Of a DNA stretch of 64,000 nt, positions 8,832-17,806 are shown one piece after another (the first letter of the stretch is position 1; every line of letters begins with the position of its first letter). A program made the translations under genes and the position numbers. Below the pieces are notes generated by a model that searched no databases, had not been told where the DNA came from, and saw only the letters and a list, made by a program, of their open reading frames with translations. The stretch comes from Magnetospirillum sp. XM-1 (GTDB taxonomy: Bacteria; Pseudomonadota; Alphaproteobacteria; Rhodospirillales; Magnetospirillaceae): assembly GCF_001511835.1 (NCBI RefSeq), contig NZ_LN997848.1, positions 3,500,001 through 3,564,000 of the forward strand. Direction: 5' to 3'.

Positions 8832-10211
8832 TCAAGCGGCGATGCGCAGGCGATCCCGCCAGCCGGGATACAGCCGATCGGCGTCGGACGCAAAGGATTC
8901 GAACGCACCCTTAAGTTCAGGGTGCCCCTGGGCGTAGTCCACCAGGTCGATTCCCGCCTGCCACGCCTCGTGGGCCTGGCGCAGCGACAGCGCGCCGGCG
9001 ACGGGGCCGTCCTTGTGGCCGAACGCGCCCCCGCCCGAGGTCTGGATGACGTTGGAATGGCCGAGATTGTCGAAGAATCCCGGCAGCCGCAGCGCGTTCA
9101 TGCCGCCCGAGATGATCGGCGTGCAGGACGCCATGCCGCCCCAATCCTGGCGGTAATGGGAGCCGTCGGCCAGTTGCCGTTCCAGCATGTAGGCCACCAT
9201 CTTCTCGTCGGGGGCGCCTTCCATCTTGCCATAGCCCATGGTGCCGGTATGGATGCCGCTGGCCCCGATCAGACGGGCCATCTTCATGTGGACCAGCACG
9301 GTGTAGCCGCGCTTGGACTGGCGCGAGGTGACGGCGCCGTGACCCGCCCGGTGATAGTGCAGGAAGGTGCCGGGGAAGTTGCGCCGGCAGGTGGTCACCG
9401 CCGTGGGACCGGCCACGAAGCCGTCCACCAGGAAGGCCACGTGGGAGGCATTCTCGCCGAAGGTCTTCAGGATGAATTCGCCGCGCGCGATCATCTCGGC
9501 CGGATCGTCGGCGGTAATGTTGGCGGAGAACAGCTTTGGCTGGCCGGTCTCGTCCTGGGCGCAGCGCATGGCATCGGCCACCAGGACCATGGTTTCCTTG
9601 AAGGGGGCGAAGACCTGGTTGCCCTGGGGCTCGTCGTTCTTGATGAAGTCGCCGCCCAGCCAGAACTGGTGGCAGGCGTCGGCGAAAGGCTTGGGGCGCA
9701 GGCCCAGCTTGGGCTTGATGATGGTGCCGACCACCATGCCGCCGTTCACTTGCGGACGGCCCAGCACCTTCCACATGTGGGAGATGTTGACCGCCGGACC
9801 GTCAAACAGCCGAAGGAAATCCGGCGGAACCCAGAAATCCTCCATCTTGGCGTGCTCCACGTCGCTCATGCCCTGGTTGTTGCCCACGGTGAGCGTCAGG
9901 AACGAGGCGATCATCGCCTTGCCGTCGATGATGTTGCGGTCGAACAGCTCCACCGGATAGGCGATCTTCATCAGCCCTTCCGCCTCGTCCACCGCATAGA
10001 CCAGGGCATCGACGCCACGGGTGAAGTCGTCGGTGGTGCAGACCTCCACATTGGTGCCGGTAGACGATTCGGCGGCGAAATGGGCCGCCGTCGCCACATA
10101 GCCGTAGCCGGCCCTGGGCCGCATGCGATAGGCGCACAGCACGTGGCGGCCGCCCCTGATCAGGTCTGCCTCGCGCAAGCCCAGATTCACATAGCGCTTC
10201 GACTGGTCCAT
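8832..10211 (-). CDS. cbbM: Ribulose-1,5-bisphosphate carboxylase/oxygenase, form II
   Basis: 459 residues, the length of form II RubisCO. Signature regions include [13 protein letters not shown] (active-site lysine), [11 protein letters not shown] (carbamylated lysine at about residue 191, as in the Rhodospirillum rubrum enzyme) and [13 protein letters not shown]. It fixes CO2 onto ribulose 1,5-bisphosphate and, as form II, needs no small subunit; none is nearby. The start MDQSKRYVN at 10211 gives the family N-terminus; an upstream ATG at 10298 would add 29 unrelated residues. No cbbR regulator lies beside it in this window. Confidence 0.97.
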   Translation of the reverse strand: MDQSKRYVNLGLREADLIRGGRHVLCAYRMRPRAGYGYVATAAHFAAESSTGTNVEVCTTDDFTRGVDALVYAVDEAEGLMKIAYPVELFDRNIIDGKAMIASFLTLTVGNNQGMSDVEHAKMEDFWVPPDFLRLFDGPAVNISHMWKVLGRPQVNGGMVVGTIIKPKLGLRPKPFADACHQFWLGGDFIKNDEPQGNQVFAPFKETMVLVADAMRCAQDETGQPKLFSANITADDPAEMIARGEFILKTFGENASHVAFLVDGFVAGPTAVTTCRRNFPGTFLHYHRAGHGAVTSRQSKRGYTVLVHMKMARLIGASGIHTGTMGYGKMEGAPDEKMVAYMLERQLADGSHYRQDWGGMASCTPIISGGMNALRLPGFFDNLGHSNVIQTSGGGAFGHKDGPVAGALSLRQAHEAWQAGIDLVDYAQGHPELKGAFESFASDADRLYPGWRDRLRIAA

Positions 10212-10325
10212 GGCGCCGCAATCTCCCGGATGGTTCTGGGCATTCGCCCTTGTATTCGCGGACGCTACTATGGCCACTCCGGCACGGGGCAGGAACACCC
10301 ATAGGGGGAGTATGGGAAATTAGTT

Positions 10326-10377
10326 AGGTGGGACACGCCTACCCGTCAGGTGTGGGATGGGTGGGCGTGCCCCACCT
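10326..10377 (-). terminator. Long hairpin between the propeller gene and cbbM
   Basis: AGGTGGGACACGCC (10326-10339) pairs with GGCGTGCCCCACCT (10364-10377) with a single G-T wobble, and the stem extends inward by several pairs. It lies 40 bp after the stop of the propeller gene and 115 bp before cbbM. No clear U-run follows, so it could be a weak terminator, a stability hairpin, or a dispersed palindromic repeat. A shorter CCCATA/TATGGG inverted repeat lies beside it at 10298-10316. Confidence 0.5.
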
Positions 10378-10416
10378 GTCGCGCTCATAGCCCTGGCGGT
10401 GACGCCTGAGCTGCGT

Positions 10417-12192
10417 TCAGGACGAAAGGGGCTCCAGAGAGAAGGCGAAGCTCTGATACACATTGTCCCAATAGACATACAGCATGACCGGCCCATCATA
10501 GCCCGATGACGGCGGGTTGATGGTGAATGTCGCGGTCTGATCGGTCTCGCTCTCGGTCTCGGTGGACGAGCTGTTGGTCCACTCGAAATTGGCGCCGATC
10601 GCGGCGGTAACCTCCTCTCCCCCCTTCACGGTCGCATCCACGGAATAGGTAACACTGGTTTCCTGGGTTTGGGTCTGGGTCTCGGAATTGGAGAGGGTAA
10701 AACTTTCAGTGGGCGAGCCGGCTTCGTAGGTGAAGGTCTGGTTCAGCAGCAGGTAGCGGTTGGGATCGATGGTGCCGCCGGGCATGAACGGGTTTGTCGA
10801 AAGGATTGCGGCGTAGTCGGTCGGGGTCAGCCCGGCGGCGTCGAGAGTCTGCTGAACGTCCTGCGGCATGGTGCCCGGCTGGAGCAGCCAGCCGGCCTGG
10901 ACCCACACGATCTGCATGGTGGCGCCGGCCACACTCATCAGCCACTGCACATCACCGAACGAATCCGCGTAGATGTTGAGCAGTGGGTTGAGCCACAGGT
11001 AGAAGCCGTCATTTTGGTGGTCGATGCCGTCGTTATTCGGCCCCGAAAGGTCGATGGTGAAAGTCGTGCTCTTGTTGATGCTGACCGAGCTGGACGAGGA
11101 GGTTTCACTGGAGCAGCCAAAGCTTGCCTCGGCCGAAAAGGCACCGGTATCGACTCCGGCGGTGACGCTGTAGCCCTGCTGAAACGAATTGCCGGTGGAT
11201 ACGGTCGTGCCCGCCTGGCTTCCCTGGCTGTAGCTCACGGAGGAAGCCGTGCCGGCGGCACTGCCCGGCGGGGCGTAGATGACGCTGGTGACGATGTATT
11301 TGGGCGTCAGGGTCCCCGTCTGGATATCCACTCCCAGGAATGTCGGCCCGCCCTGCCCCGTCTGGCCGATCGAGCCGTTGGACGACCAGTTGATGCCGTC
11401 GGCGGAAGAACACTGAAGCAGGACCCCCGAATCGCTGTCGGCTCGAAAACCCACCCAGAGCAGGTTGTTGAAGGCGGTCAGGGTCGGAGCATAGGCCGTG
11501 GTCTGGTCAACCCAGTGATTGCCGGACCAATTCACGCCATCCGAGGAAATGCAGGTCAGCAATTCATTGGAACTGCTGTTGGCGACGAAGGCCACGACCA
11601 TCTGGCCGTTCAGCACGGCCACTGCCGGCGCGGTAAGGCTCGACTGATTAATGGGCGTGTTGCCCGACCAGTTGATGCCGTCGGGCGATGAGCAGACCAG
11701 CAGATCCTGAGAGGAACTGGAGGTGATGAACACGATATACAGCTGGCCGTTGAACGAGGTGAAATCAAACCCCCAGGTCGATTGATTCACCGGATAGAAC
11801 GGGGTCCAGTTGACGCCATCCGGCGACGACCCCACCCAGAGATCACTGCTGGTATCGGCATAGGCCAGCCAGAGGCGGCCATTGAACACTGTCAGCCTGG
11901 GCGACCTGAAGGACTGGCCGCCCACAACCATGTTGTTCGACCAATTCACCCCGTCCGGGGACGAGCACAGCAGCACCTGCGGATTGTTGCCGTTGCTGGC
12001 CACAAACGACACCCAGAACTGGCTGTTGAACACAGCCAGGTCCGGGATGGCCAGGGTCGTCTGGTCGGCTATATCGATGTTGGGCCCCCAGGAACACCCG
12101 TCCGGAGAAGCGCATAACAGCAAGGCGTTGCTATCGCTATCGGCGACAAAGGAAGCATATATCGCACTGTTGGTCGGCAGATTGGCAGACAT
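10417..12192 (-). CDS. Six-repeat beta-propeller protein with possible aerolysin-like C-terminus
   Basis: 591 residues of unknown function. Residues about 1-285 hold six repeats of roughly 46-48 residues, each with an Asp-box-like S-[PSA]-D-G-x-x-W turn (first at S29-W35), suggesting a six-bladed propeller of lectin or sialidase type. Residues about 320-591 are rich in Ser/Thr and contain two long alternating polar/hydrophobic stretches (around SVTAGVDTGAFSAEASF and SVTYSVDATVKGGEEVTA). These resemble the insertion strands of aerolysin/ETX-type pore formers. No signal peptide is seen. The ATG at 12192 has a GGAGGGG ribosome site; the ATG at 12207 falls inside that site's spacing. The gene is isolated and preceded by very AT-rich DNA, which suggests acquisition. 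The toxin reading is inference. Confidence 0.6.
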   Translation of the reverse strand: MSANLPTNSAIYASFVADSDSNALLLCASPDGCSWGPNIDIADQTTLAIPDLAVFNSQFWVSFVASNGNNPQVLLCSSPDGVNWSNNMVVGGQSFRSPRLTVFNGRLWLAYADTSSDLWVGSSPDGVNWTPFYPVNQSTWGFDFTSFNGQLYIVFITSSSSQDLLVCSSPDGINWSGNTPINQSSLTAPAVAVLNGQMVVAFVANSSSNELLTCISSDGVNWSGNHWVDQTTAYAPTLTAFNNLLWVGFRADSDSGVLLQCSSADGINWSSNGSIGQTGQGGPTFLGVDIQTGTLTPKYIVTSVIYAPPGSAAGTASSVSYSQGSQAGTTVSTGNSFQQGYSVTAGVDTGAFSAEASFGCSSETSSSSSVSINKSTTFTIDLSGPNNDGIDHQNDGFYLWLNPLLNIYADSFGDVQWLMSVAGATMQIVWVQAGWLLQPGTMPQDVQQTLDAAGLTPTDYAAILSTNPFMPGGTIDPNRYLLLNQTFTYEAGSPTESFTLSNSETQTQTQETSVTYSVDATVKGGEEVTAAIGANFEWTNSSSTETESETDQTATFTINPPSSGYDGPVMLYVYWDNVYQSFAFSLEPLSS

Positions 12193-12651
12193 CGGACCCC
12201 TCCGCATCTCTATTTATAATTGAATTTAATTAGGCTTGATCCTTATTGAGATTATGGCTCATATGCACACAACTTTTGAATCATTTTTAGTATATATAAA
12301 CCATCTTTCGGCATAGGCGTGCCGATGAGGACAACTCTCAATCATGGACTCCCGACCACCCCGTGGGGCCGGCGACGGCGCCTGAAGATGTTGGTATCCG
12401 AGCAGGAAGGGGGGAGCGCGTCTCTCGGACGGCCTCAAAGCATGACGTAACGAAATGGCCGCATCCGGGCGAAACTCTTCAGCCCGAGCGGTATCCGAAC
12501 CTTGAGAAAGCGAAGCTCTTTCCTGGCAGAAAAGACCCAGGGCGCTTCGGCTTAAAGCGGAAGCGCCCTGGGATTCTGGTTGTACGAAAACGCTCTGCCT
12601 CTTCAGGGGCTCGGACGCCACTCAGGTTTGAGAGTTTTCCGATTTTTCGAT
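12193..12651 (-). other. Gene-poor AT-rich spacer with promoter and terminator
   Basis: No convincing gene. The first 110 bp (12210-12310) are strikingly AT-rich and probably hold the promoter of the propeller gene: a TATAAA-like -10 (minus strand, near 12215-12222) lies about 15 bp before its ribosome site. The rest holds short reading frames on both strands without ribosome sites or recognisable products, plus the terminator at 12536-12572 for the hemN/deaminase unit. Confidence 0.6.
12524..12572 (-). terminator. Intrinsic terminator of the hemN-deaminase unit
   Basis: Arms cccagggcgcttc (12536-12548) and gaagcgccctggg (12560-12572) are perfect 13-bp complements with an 11-nt loop. On the minus strand the stem is followed by GTCTTTTCTG, a U-rich tract. 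It lies 80 bp after the deaminase stop. Confidence 0.75.
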
Positions 12652-13074
12652 TCAGCCCACCTTGACGCCGGATTCCTCGAACATCACCCGGGCGGTGTCG
12701 AATTCCTCGGCGGGCATGGAGGTGGTGCCGTCGCCCACGTGGATTTGCGCCACCCCGGCCTGGATCAGCGAACGGGCGCAGCGCGAGCAGGGATAGTGGG
12801 TGACGTAGACGGTGCAGCCCTTGAGGCTGACCCCCACCCGGGCGGCATGGGCCACCAGGTTTTCCTCGGCGTGCGAGGTCCACAGATACTTGGCCGGGCG
12901 CTCCATGCGCTCGGGCTTGTCCTCGACGCCCCTGGGCAGGCCGTTATAGCCGGTGGCGCGGATCTCGCCGTCGGGCCCCACCGCCACGGCGCCCACCTGG
13001 GTGCTGGGGTCCTTGGACTTGCTGGCGGCGTGCTTGGCAAAGCCCATGAAGTAGTCGTACCAGGCCATGGTCAT
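12652..13074 (-). CDS. dCMP/cytidine deaminase-family zinc enzyme
   Basis: A 140-residue deoxycytidylate deaminase-like protein. Zinc and catalytic residues are visible as H68-A-E70 (TSHAEEN) and P95-C96-S-R-C99. It would convert dCMP to dUMP for thymidylate synthesis; ComEB-type relatives have the same motifs, so the exact substrate is inferred. The start MTMAWYDYF at 13074 lies 4 bp after the hemN stop, with AGGCGG as ribosome site inside the hemN end, so it is translated from the hemN message. An in-frame extension to 13269 overlaps hemN and is not credible. Confidence 0.85.
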   Translation of the reverse strand: MTMAWYDYFMGFAKHAASKSKDPSTQVGAVAVGPDGEIRATGYNGLPRGVEDKPERMERPAKYLWTSHAEENLVAHAARVGVSLKGCTVYVTHYPCSRCARSLIQAGVAQIHVGDGTTSMPAEEFDTARVMFEESGVKVG

Positions 13075-13078
13075 CTTG

Positions 13079-14434
13079 TTACACCGCCTTGGAATGGCGC
13101 TGCTCGCCCGCCTTGAGATAGCGGTCGAAGGCGGCGCAGACGGCGCGCACCAGGGTGCGGCCCTCCTCGGTGACATGGATGCGGTGGCCAGCGACCTCGA
13201 CCAGACCGTCGGCCTGCAAAGGCGCCAGCGAGGCCAGTTCGGGGCCGAACTGCGAGCCGTCGGCGCCATGGCGGGCGGCGACCTTGTCCAGGTCGATTTC
13301 CAGGTCGCACATCAGCCGCTCGATGATCTCGCGCCGCAGGATGTCGTCGGGGCTGATGGCCACGCCGCGCGAGGTGGCGAGCTTTCCTTCGGCCATGGCG
13401 CGCTGGTAGGCGTGGACCTCGCCGTCGTTGACCACATAGCCCTGGGGCAGCGAACCGATGCCCGACGCCCCGAAGCCGATCAGGGTGGTGGCGGAATCGG
13501 TGGTGTAGCCCTGGAAGTTGCGGTGCAGCCGCTTTTCCTTCAAGGCGATGGCCATGGCGTCGTCGGGAGCGGCGAAGTGGTCGAGGCCGATCTGGACATA
13601 GCCCAGGGTCTCGGTCAGCAGCTTGCAGCCCTGTTCATACTGCTGCCAGCGGGTCTCGGTATCGGGCAGGGTGTCTTCCGGGATCAGCCGCTGGTGCTTC
13701 TTCATCCACGGCACGTGGGCATAGCCGAACAGGGCGACGCGCTTGGGCCTGAAGCCCCGCACCGCCTTGTCGATGGTGGCCAGCAGGCCGTCCAGGGTCT
13801 GGTGCGGCAGGCCGTAGATCAGGTCGATGTTGACCTCGGGCACGCCGTGCTTGCCCAGCCATTCCACCACCCGCTCGGTGACCTCGTAGGGCTGGATGCG
13901 GTTGATGGCCTGCTGCACCTTGTCGTCCAGGTCCTGCACGCCGATGGAGGCACGCGTCACCCCCGCCCCCGCCATGGCCTTGACATAGGCCTCGTCGGCG
14001 GTGCGCGGATCAAGCTCCACCGCCACCTCGGCGTCGGGCTTGAGGATGAAGCGGCTCTTCAACAGGTCGATGGTGCGGACGAAATCCCCGGACGAGAGAA
14101 TGGTGGGCGAGCCGCCGCCGAAATGGACGTGGCGCGCCGTCATGCGGGTGGGCAGCGCCTCGGCCACCAGTTCCACCTCGCGCCACAGGGCGTCCATATA
14201 GGCGGCGACGGGGGCATAGCGCTTGGTGATCTTGGTGTGGCAGCCGCAGAACCAGCACATCTCGGCGCAAAACGCGATGTGGAGGTAGAGCGACAATTCC
14301 AGCTTGGGATCGATCTCCCCCAGCCAGCCCCGGTAGGTCTCGGCCGTCACGCCGGGATGGAAATGCGGCGCGGTGGGATAGGAGGTGTAGCGGGGAACGC
14401 GAAGGTCGTACTTGGCCGCAAGATCGGGGCGCAT
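13079..14434 (-). CDS. hemN: Oxygen-independent coproporphyrinogen III oxidase
   Basis: 451 residues of a radical-SAM enzyme with the HemN cysteine motif C56-x3-C60-x2-C63-G-C65 and the preceding YLHIAFC. HFGGGSPT follows, and GVQDLDDKVQQAINRIQP is the family signature. It decarboxylates coproporphyrinogen III to protoporphyrinogen IX without oxygen, fitting the anaerobic nitrate respiration encoded at the left edge. The start MRPDLAAKYD (14434) matches family N-termini; an ATG at 14482 is possible but adds 16 residues without homology. The ribosome site is weak. No FNR box is visible directly upstream. Confidence 0.93.
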   Translation of the reverse strand: MRPDLAAKYDLRVPRYTSYPTAPHFHPGVTAETYRGWLGEIDPKLELSLYLHIAFCAEMCWFCGCHTKITKRYAPVAAYMDALWREVELVAEALPTRMTARHVHFGGGSPTILSSGDFVRTIDLLKSRFILKPDAEVAVELDPRTADEAYVKAMAGAGVTRASIGVQDLDDKVQQAINRIQPYEVTERVVEWLGKHGVPEVNIDLIYGLPHQTLDGLLATIDKAVRGFRPKRVALFGYAHVPWMKKHQRLIPEDTLPDTETRWQQYEQGCKLLTETLGYVQIGLDHFAAPDDAMAIALKEKRLHRNFQGYTTDSATTLIGFGASGIGSLPQGYVVNDGEVHAYQRAMAEGKLATSRGVAISPDDILRREIIERLMCDLEIDLDKVAARHGADGSQFGPELASLAPLQADGLVEVAGHRIHVTEEGRTLVRAVCAAFDRYLKAGEQRHSKAV

Positions 14435-14514
14435 CGTTTGGTATCCCGGAAAATTCGGCCCAAACCTACTCCTTGCTGCCATCCATTGGCAACACCGGGC
14501 GGCGTGGGGGTATT

Positions 14515-14552
14515 CGGACCAAAGCGAAAGGGGCGGCCGAACCGGCCGCCCC
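14515..14552 (-). terminator. Intrinsic terminator after accC
   Basis: GGGGCGGCCG (14530-14539) pairs with CGGCCGCCCC (14543-14552) around a 3-nt loop. On the minus strand the stem is followed by TTTCGCTTTGG, a U-rich tract. It lies 27 bp after the accC stop and closes the aroQ-accB-accC unit. Confidence 0.75.
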
Positions 14553-14578
14553 CTGGCAATTACCGCGACAGCCCCCGC

Positions 14579-15925
14579 TCAGGAGTGCTGCGCCACAAAC
14601 TTTTCCAGCCAGTGGATATCGTAGTCGCCGTTGACGAAATCGGCGTCCTGGACCAGCCGGTTGTGCAGCGGCAGCGTGGTCTTGACGCCTTCGATCACGT
14701 ACTCGCCCAGCGCCCGGCGCAGGCGCATCAGCGCCTCGTTGCGGGTGTTGCCGTAGACGATCAGCTTGGCGATCATCGAGTCGTAATGGGGCGGAATGCG
14801 ATAGCCGGCATAGAGGCCGGAATCCACCCGCACACCCAGGCCGCCCGGCGAGTGATAACCCTCGATCCGGCCGGGGCACGGGGTGAAGGTCTGCGGGTCC
14901 TCGGCATTGACGCGGCATTCCAGCGCATGGCCGGCGAAGCGCACGTCCGCCTGGGTGTAGCCCAGTGGCGCGCCGGCGGCGATGCGGATCTGCTCGCGCA
15001 CCAGATCGATGCCGGTGATGGCCTCGGTGATGGGATGCTCCACCTGCAGGCGGGTGTTCATCTCGATGAAGTAGAACTCGCCGTTCTCGTAGAGGAACTC
15101 GATGGTGCCGGCGTTGCGGTAGCCCAGCTTGGCGACGGCGTCGCAGGCGATCTTGCCGATCTTGGCCCGCTGGTCGGCGTTCAAGGCCGGCGACGGAGCC
15201 TCCTCCAGCACCTTCTGGTGCTTGCGCTGCAACGAGCAGTCGCGCTCGCCCAGATGCACCACGGCGCCGTAATTGTCGGCCAGGATCTGCATCTCGATAT
15301 GGCGCGGATGCCCGAGATACTTCTCCATGTAGACGTCGGCGTTGCCGAAGGCGGCCTTGGCCTCGTTGCGGGCCAGCTTCCAGGATTCGGCCAGCTCTTC
15401 CGGGTTGCGGGCGACCTTCATGCCCTTGCCGCCGCCACCGGCGGTGGCCTTGATCAGCACGGGATAGCCGATGGCGGCCGCCACTTCCAGCGCCTGCTCC
15501 TCGCTATCGATGGAACCGTCCGAACCCGGCACCACCGGGATGCCGGCGTCCTTGACCGCCTGCTTGGCGGTGATCTTGTCGCCCATCATGCGGATGTGTT
15601 CCGCCGTCGGGCCGATGAAGACGAAGCCGTGTTCCTCGACCATCTGGGCGAAGTCGGCGTTCTCGGACAAAAAGCCGTAGCCGGGATGGATGGCGTCCGC
15701 CCCGGTGATGGACGCCGCCGACAGAATCGCCGCCTTGTTCAGGTACGAATCGCGGGCCGAGGGCGGGCCGATGCACACGGCCTCGTCGGCGAGGCGCACA
15801 TGCATGGCGTCGTTGTCGGCGGTGGAATGCACCGCCACGGTGCGGATGCCCATCTCGCGGCAGGCGCGATGGATCCTGAGTGCGATCTCGCCCCGGTTGG
15901 CGATGAGGACCTTCTCGAACATCAT
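14579..15925 (-). CDS. accC: Biotin carboxylase subunit of acetyl-CoA carboxylase
   Basis: 448 residues, the normal length. It begins [20 protein letters not shown], has the ATP-grasp glycine loop GGGGKGMK, and carries [10 protein letters not shown] and the [16 protein letters not shown] catalytic segment. It carboxylates biotin on AccB with ATP and bicarbonate, the first step of fatty-acid synthesis. It follows accB by one base; either of two adjacent ATG codons (15925, 15922) could be used. Confidence 0.97.
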   Translation of the reverse strand: MMFEKVLIANRGEIALRIHRACREMGIRTVAVHSTADNDAMHVRLADEAVCIGPPSARDSYLNKAAILSAASITGADAIHPGYGFLSENADFAQMVEEHGFVFIGPTAEHIRMMGDKITAKQAVKDAGIPVVPGSDGSIDSEEQALEVAAAIGYPVLIKATAGGGGKGMKVARNPEELAESWKLARNEAKAAFGNADVYMEKYLGHPRHIEMQILADNYGAVVHLGERDCSLQRKHQKVLEEAPSPALNADQRAKIGKIACDAVAKLGYRNAGTIEFLYENGEFYFIEMNTRLQVEHPITEAITGIDLVREQIRIAAGAPLGYTQADVRFAGHALECRVNAEDPQTFTPCPGRIEGYHSPGGLGVRVDSGLYAGYRIPPHYDSMIAKLIVYGNTRNEALMRLRRALGEYVIEGVKTTLPLHNRLVQDADFVNGDYDIHWLEKFVAQHS

Positions 15926-15926
15926 G

Positions 15927-16376
15927 CTATTCGATGATCAGCAGGGGCTCGCCGAATTCCACCGGCTGGCCGTCGGTCACGAAGATGCGGGTCAGCTTGC
16001 CGCCCCTGGGCGCCCGGATGGGATTGAACGTCTTCATGGCCTCGATCAGCATGATGGTCTGGCCTTCGGCGACCATGTCGCCGGGATTGACGAACTTGGG
16101 CGAGCCGGGCTCGGGCGCCAGGTAGGCGACGCCCACCATGGGCGAGGTCACCGCGCCGGGATGGTCGGCGTCGGACGCCGACGCCTGGGCCGGCATGGAG
16201 GCGGCATGGCCGACGACCGCCGGGGCGGCGTGGTGCACGGCCACCGGCGCCGCCTGACGGGCGACGCGGATACGCATCTCGCCGACGCCGTACTCGATCT
16301 CGGTGAGATTGGTTTCATCCAGCAGGGCCGCCAGGGTGCGGACCAGTTCGCTGTCGATGGGAGTCTTGTTGCCCAT
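15927..16376 (-). CDS. accB: Biotin carboxyl carrier protein
   Basis: 149 residues: an N-terminal helical part, an Ala/Pro-rich linker (about residues 48-80), and a C-terminal biotinyl domain with the biotinylated lysine K115 in EAMKTFN. It carries carboxyl groups between AccC and the transferase. Its ATG overlaps the aroQ stop by one base (TAATG), and accC starts one base after its stop, so the three genes are tightly coupled. Longer in-frame extensions run through aroQ and are not real. Confidence 0.96.
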   Translation of the reverse strand: MGNKTPIDSELVRTLAALLDETNLTEIEYGVGEMRIRVARQAAPVAVHHAAPAVVGHAASMPAQASASDADHPGAVTSPMVGVAYLAPEPGSPKFVNPGDMVAEGQTIMLIEAMKTFNPIRAPRGGKLTRIFVTDGQPVEFGEPLLIIE

Positions 16377-16843
16377 TATGCCTCTGCATTTCCCTTGATC
16401 AGGCGGGCCAGCGCGTCGAGCGCCAGGATGTATCCGTGGCTTCCCAGCCCGCAGATCATTCCCTTGGCCGCCTTGGCCACGTAAGAGTGATGGCGGAACG
16501 AATCCCGCTGGTGAATGTTGGACAGGTGAACCTCGATGGCCGGAACCTCGGCCGCCAGCAGGGCGTCGAGAATCGCCACCGAGGTGTGGGTATAGGCCCC
16601 GGCATTGATGATGATGCCGGCGGCATGGCCCCGGCATTGCTGAATGCGGGTGACCAGTTCGCCTTCCATGTTGGTCTGCGAGAACTCCACCGCCAGGCCG
16701 AGCGATGCCCCATGGGTCCGGCAGGCGGCCTCGATGTCGGCAAGCGTCTCCGTCCCGTACAGCTCCGGCTGCCGGGTGCCCAACATGTTGAGGTTGGGAC
16801 CGTTCAGAATGCTGATTATGGGATCGGGCCTGTTTCTCACCAT
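16376..16843 (-). CDS. aroQ: 3-dehydroquinate dehydratase, type II
   Basis: 155 residues with the type II signatures [18 protein letters not shown] (residues 13-30, including the catalytic Arg/Tyr loop), [12 protein letters not shown] and [18 protein letters not shown]. It dehydrates 3-dehydroquinate in the shikimate pathway. Gene order aroQ-accB-accC is common in proteobacteria. The promoter should lie in the 147-bp divergent spacer before the binding-protein gene. Confidence 0.96.
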   Translation of the reverse strand: MVRNRPDPIISILNGPNLNMLGTRQPELYGTETLADIEAACRTHGASLGLAVEFSQTNMEGELVTRIQQCRGHAAGIIINAGAYTHTSVAILDALLAAEVPAIEVHLSNIHQRDSFRHHSYVAKAAKGMICGLGSHGYILALDALARLIKGNAEA

Positions 16844-16990
16844 GGCAGGGTTTATAGCACGGGTCGGCCGCCGCGCAAGGCACAGAAGCGATCCACCCCA
16901 ATCCTTGGTCGGGGGTATGCATTCCTCCCTTGCCTAAGTCTTGGTCACTTGGCAAAAGTGATACAAATGGGGCGCGCATACAGGAAAACC

Positions 16991-17806
16991 ATGATGAGCC
17001 TGCGCAGGTTCGGGCTTGCATTCGGCGTAGCGGCAAGCCTGCTTGCCATGCCGGCAAGGGCGGAGACAGTACGCGCCGCCGGCACCGGAATCGGCATCGC
17101 CATGGTCCGGCTGCTGGCGGAGCAATATCGGCGCGACCATCCCGACACCCCCGTCTGGGTCCCGGAAAGCGTCGGCACCGCCGGGGCGGTCAAGGGGCTG
17201 GCCACGGGCAAGCTGGATGTGGGCATCCTGGCCCGCCCCCTTAAAGCCGGCGAGGTGGAGGGCGGCGCCTCGGTCCCCATCTGCCGCACGCCCCTGGTGT
17301 TCTACATCAACGCCGAGCGCCGTGACGTCGCGCTGAACCGCCGCGACCTTCCCGCCCTGTTCGCCAATGCCCTGCCGCCGTTCCCCGGCGGCGAGGTGCG
17401 CGTGCTGCTGCGTCCGCCATCCGATACAGGCTTCATCCGGCTGCTGGAGGCCTATCCCGACCTGGCTCCGACGGTGACGGCGGCCAGGGACGCCCGCGGC
17501 GCCGTCCTGGCACTCACCGACCAGGAGGCCATGGATGCGGTCGAGACCAGCCGCACGCTGCTGACCTTCGGCGCCTTCGCGCCCCTGCTGGCGGAAAAGC
17601 GCAAGCTGATCGCCGTCCCCCTGGACGGCGTGGCTCCCAGCCTGGAGACCCTGGAGAACGGCCACCGGCTTCCCGAGGTCCCCCTGGTCCTGGCCCTGCC
17701 GCCCTCGCCCTCGGCCCAGGCCAGGGCCTTCGTCGATTACGCCCGCTCGCCCGCCGCGTCCTCGCTGCTGCGCGCCAGCGGCTGCCTGCCCGTAACCGGG
17801 CCCTGA
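16991..17806 (+). CDS. Periplasmic PstS-like solute-binding protein paired with a kinase
   Basis: 271 residues with a clear signal peptide (MMSLRRFGLAFGVAASLLAMPARA, cut after about residue 24). The mature part resembles phosphate/molybdate-type binding proteins: GTGIGIAMVRLLAEQY, WVPESVGTAGAVKGLATGKLDVGILARP. AGGAAA precedes tandem ATGs at 16991 and 16994. No permease or ATPase is nearby. Instead its TGA overlaps the start of a membrane histidine kinase (TGATG), suggesting it presents a ligand to that kinase rather than to a transporter. The ligand is unknown. Confidence 0.75.
   Translation: MMSLRRFGLAFGVAASLLAMPARAETVRAAGTGIGIAMVRLLAEQYRRDHPDTPVWVPESVGTAGAVKGLATGKLDVGILARPLKAGEVEGGASVPICRTPLVFYINAERRDVALNRRDLPALFANALPPFPGGEVRVLLRPPSDTGFIRLLEAYPDLAPTVTAARDARGAVLALTDQEAMDAVETSRTLLTFGAFAPLLAEKRKLIAVPLDGVAPSLETLENGHRLPEVPLVLALPPSPSAQARAFVDYARSPAASSLLRASGCLPVTGP

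Noticed and set aside
8310..10304. A 664-codon plus-strand open frame opposite cbbP and cbbM
   Set aside because: Same composition artefact; both Calvin-cycle genes are certain on the other strand.
12259..12665. Two short open frames (120 and 100 codons) in the spacer before the deaminase gene
   Set aside because: No ribosome sites, no recognisable product, and they span the terminator hairpin at 12536-12572.
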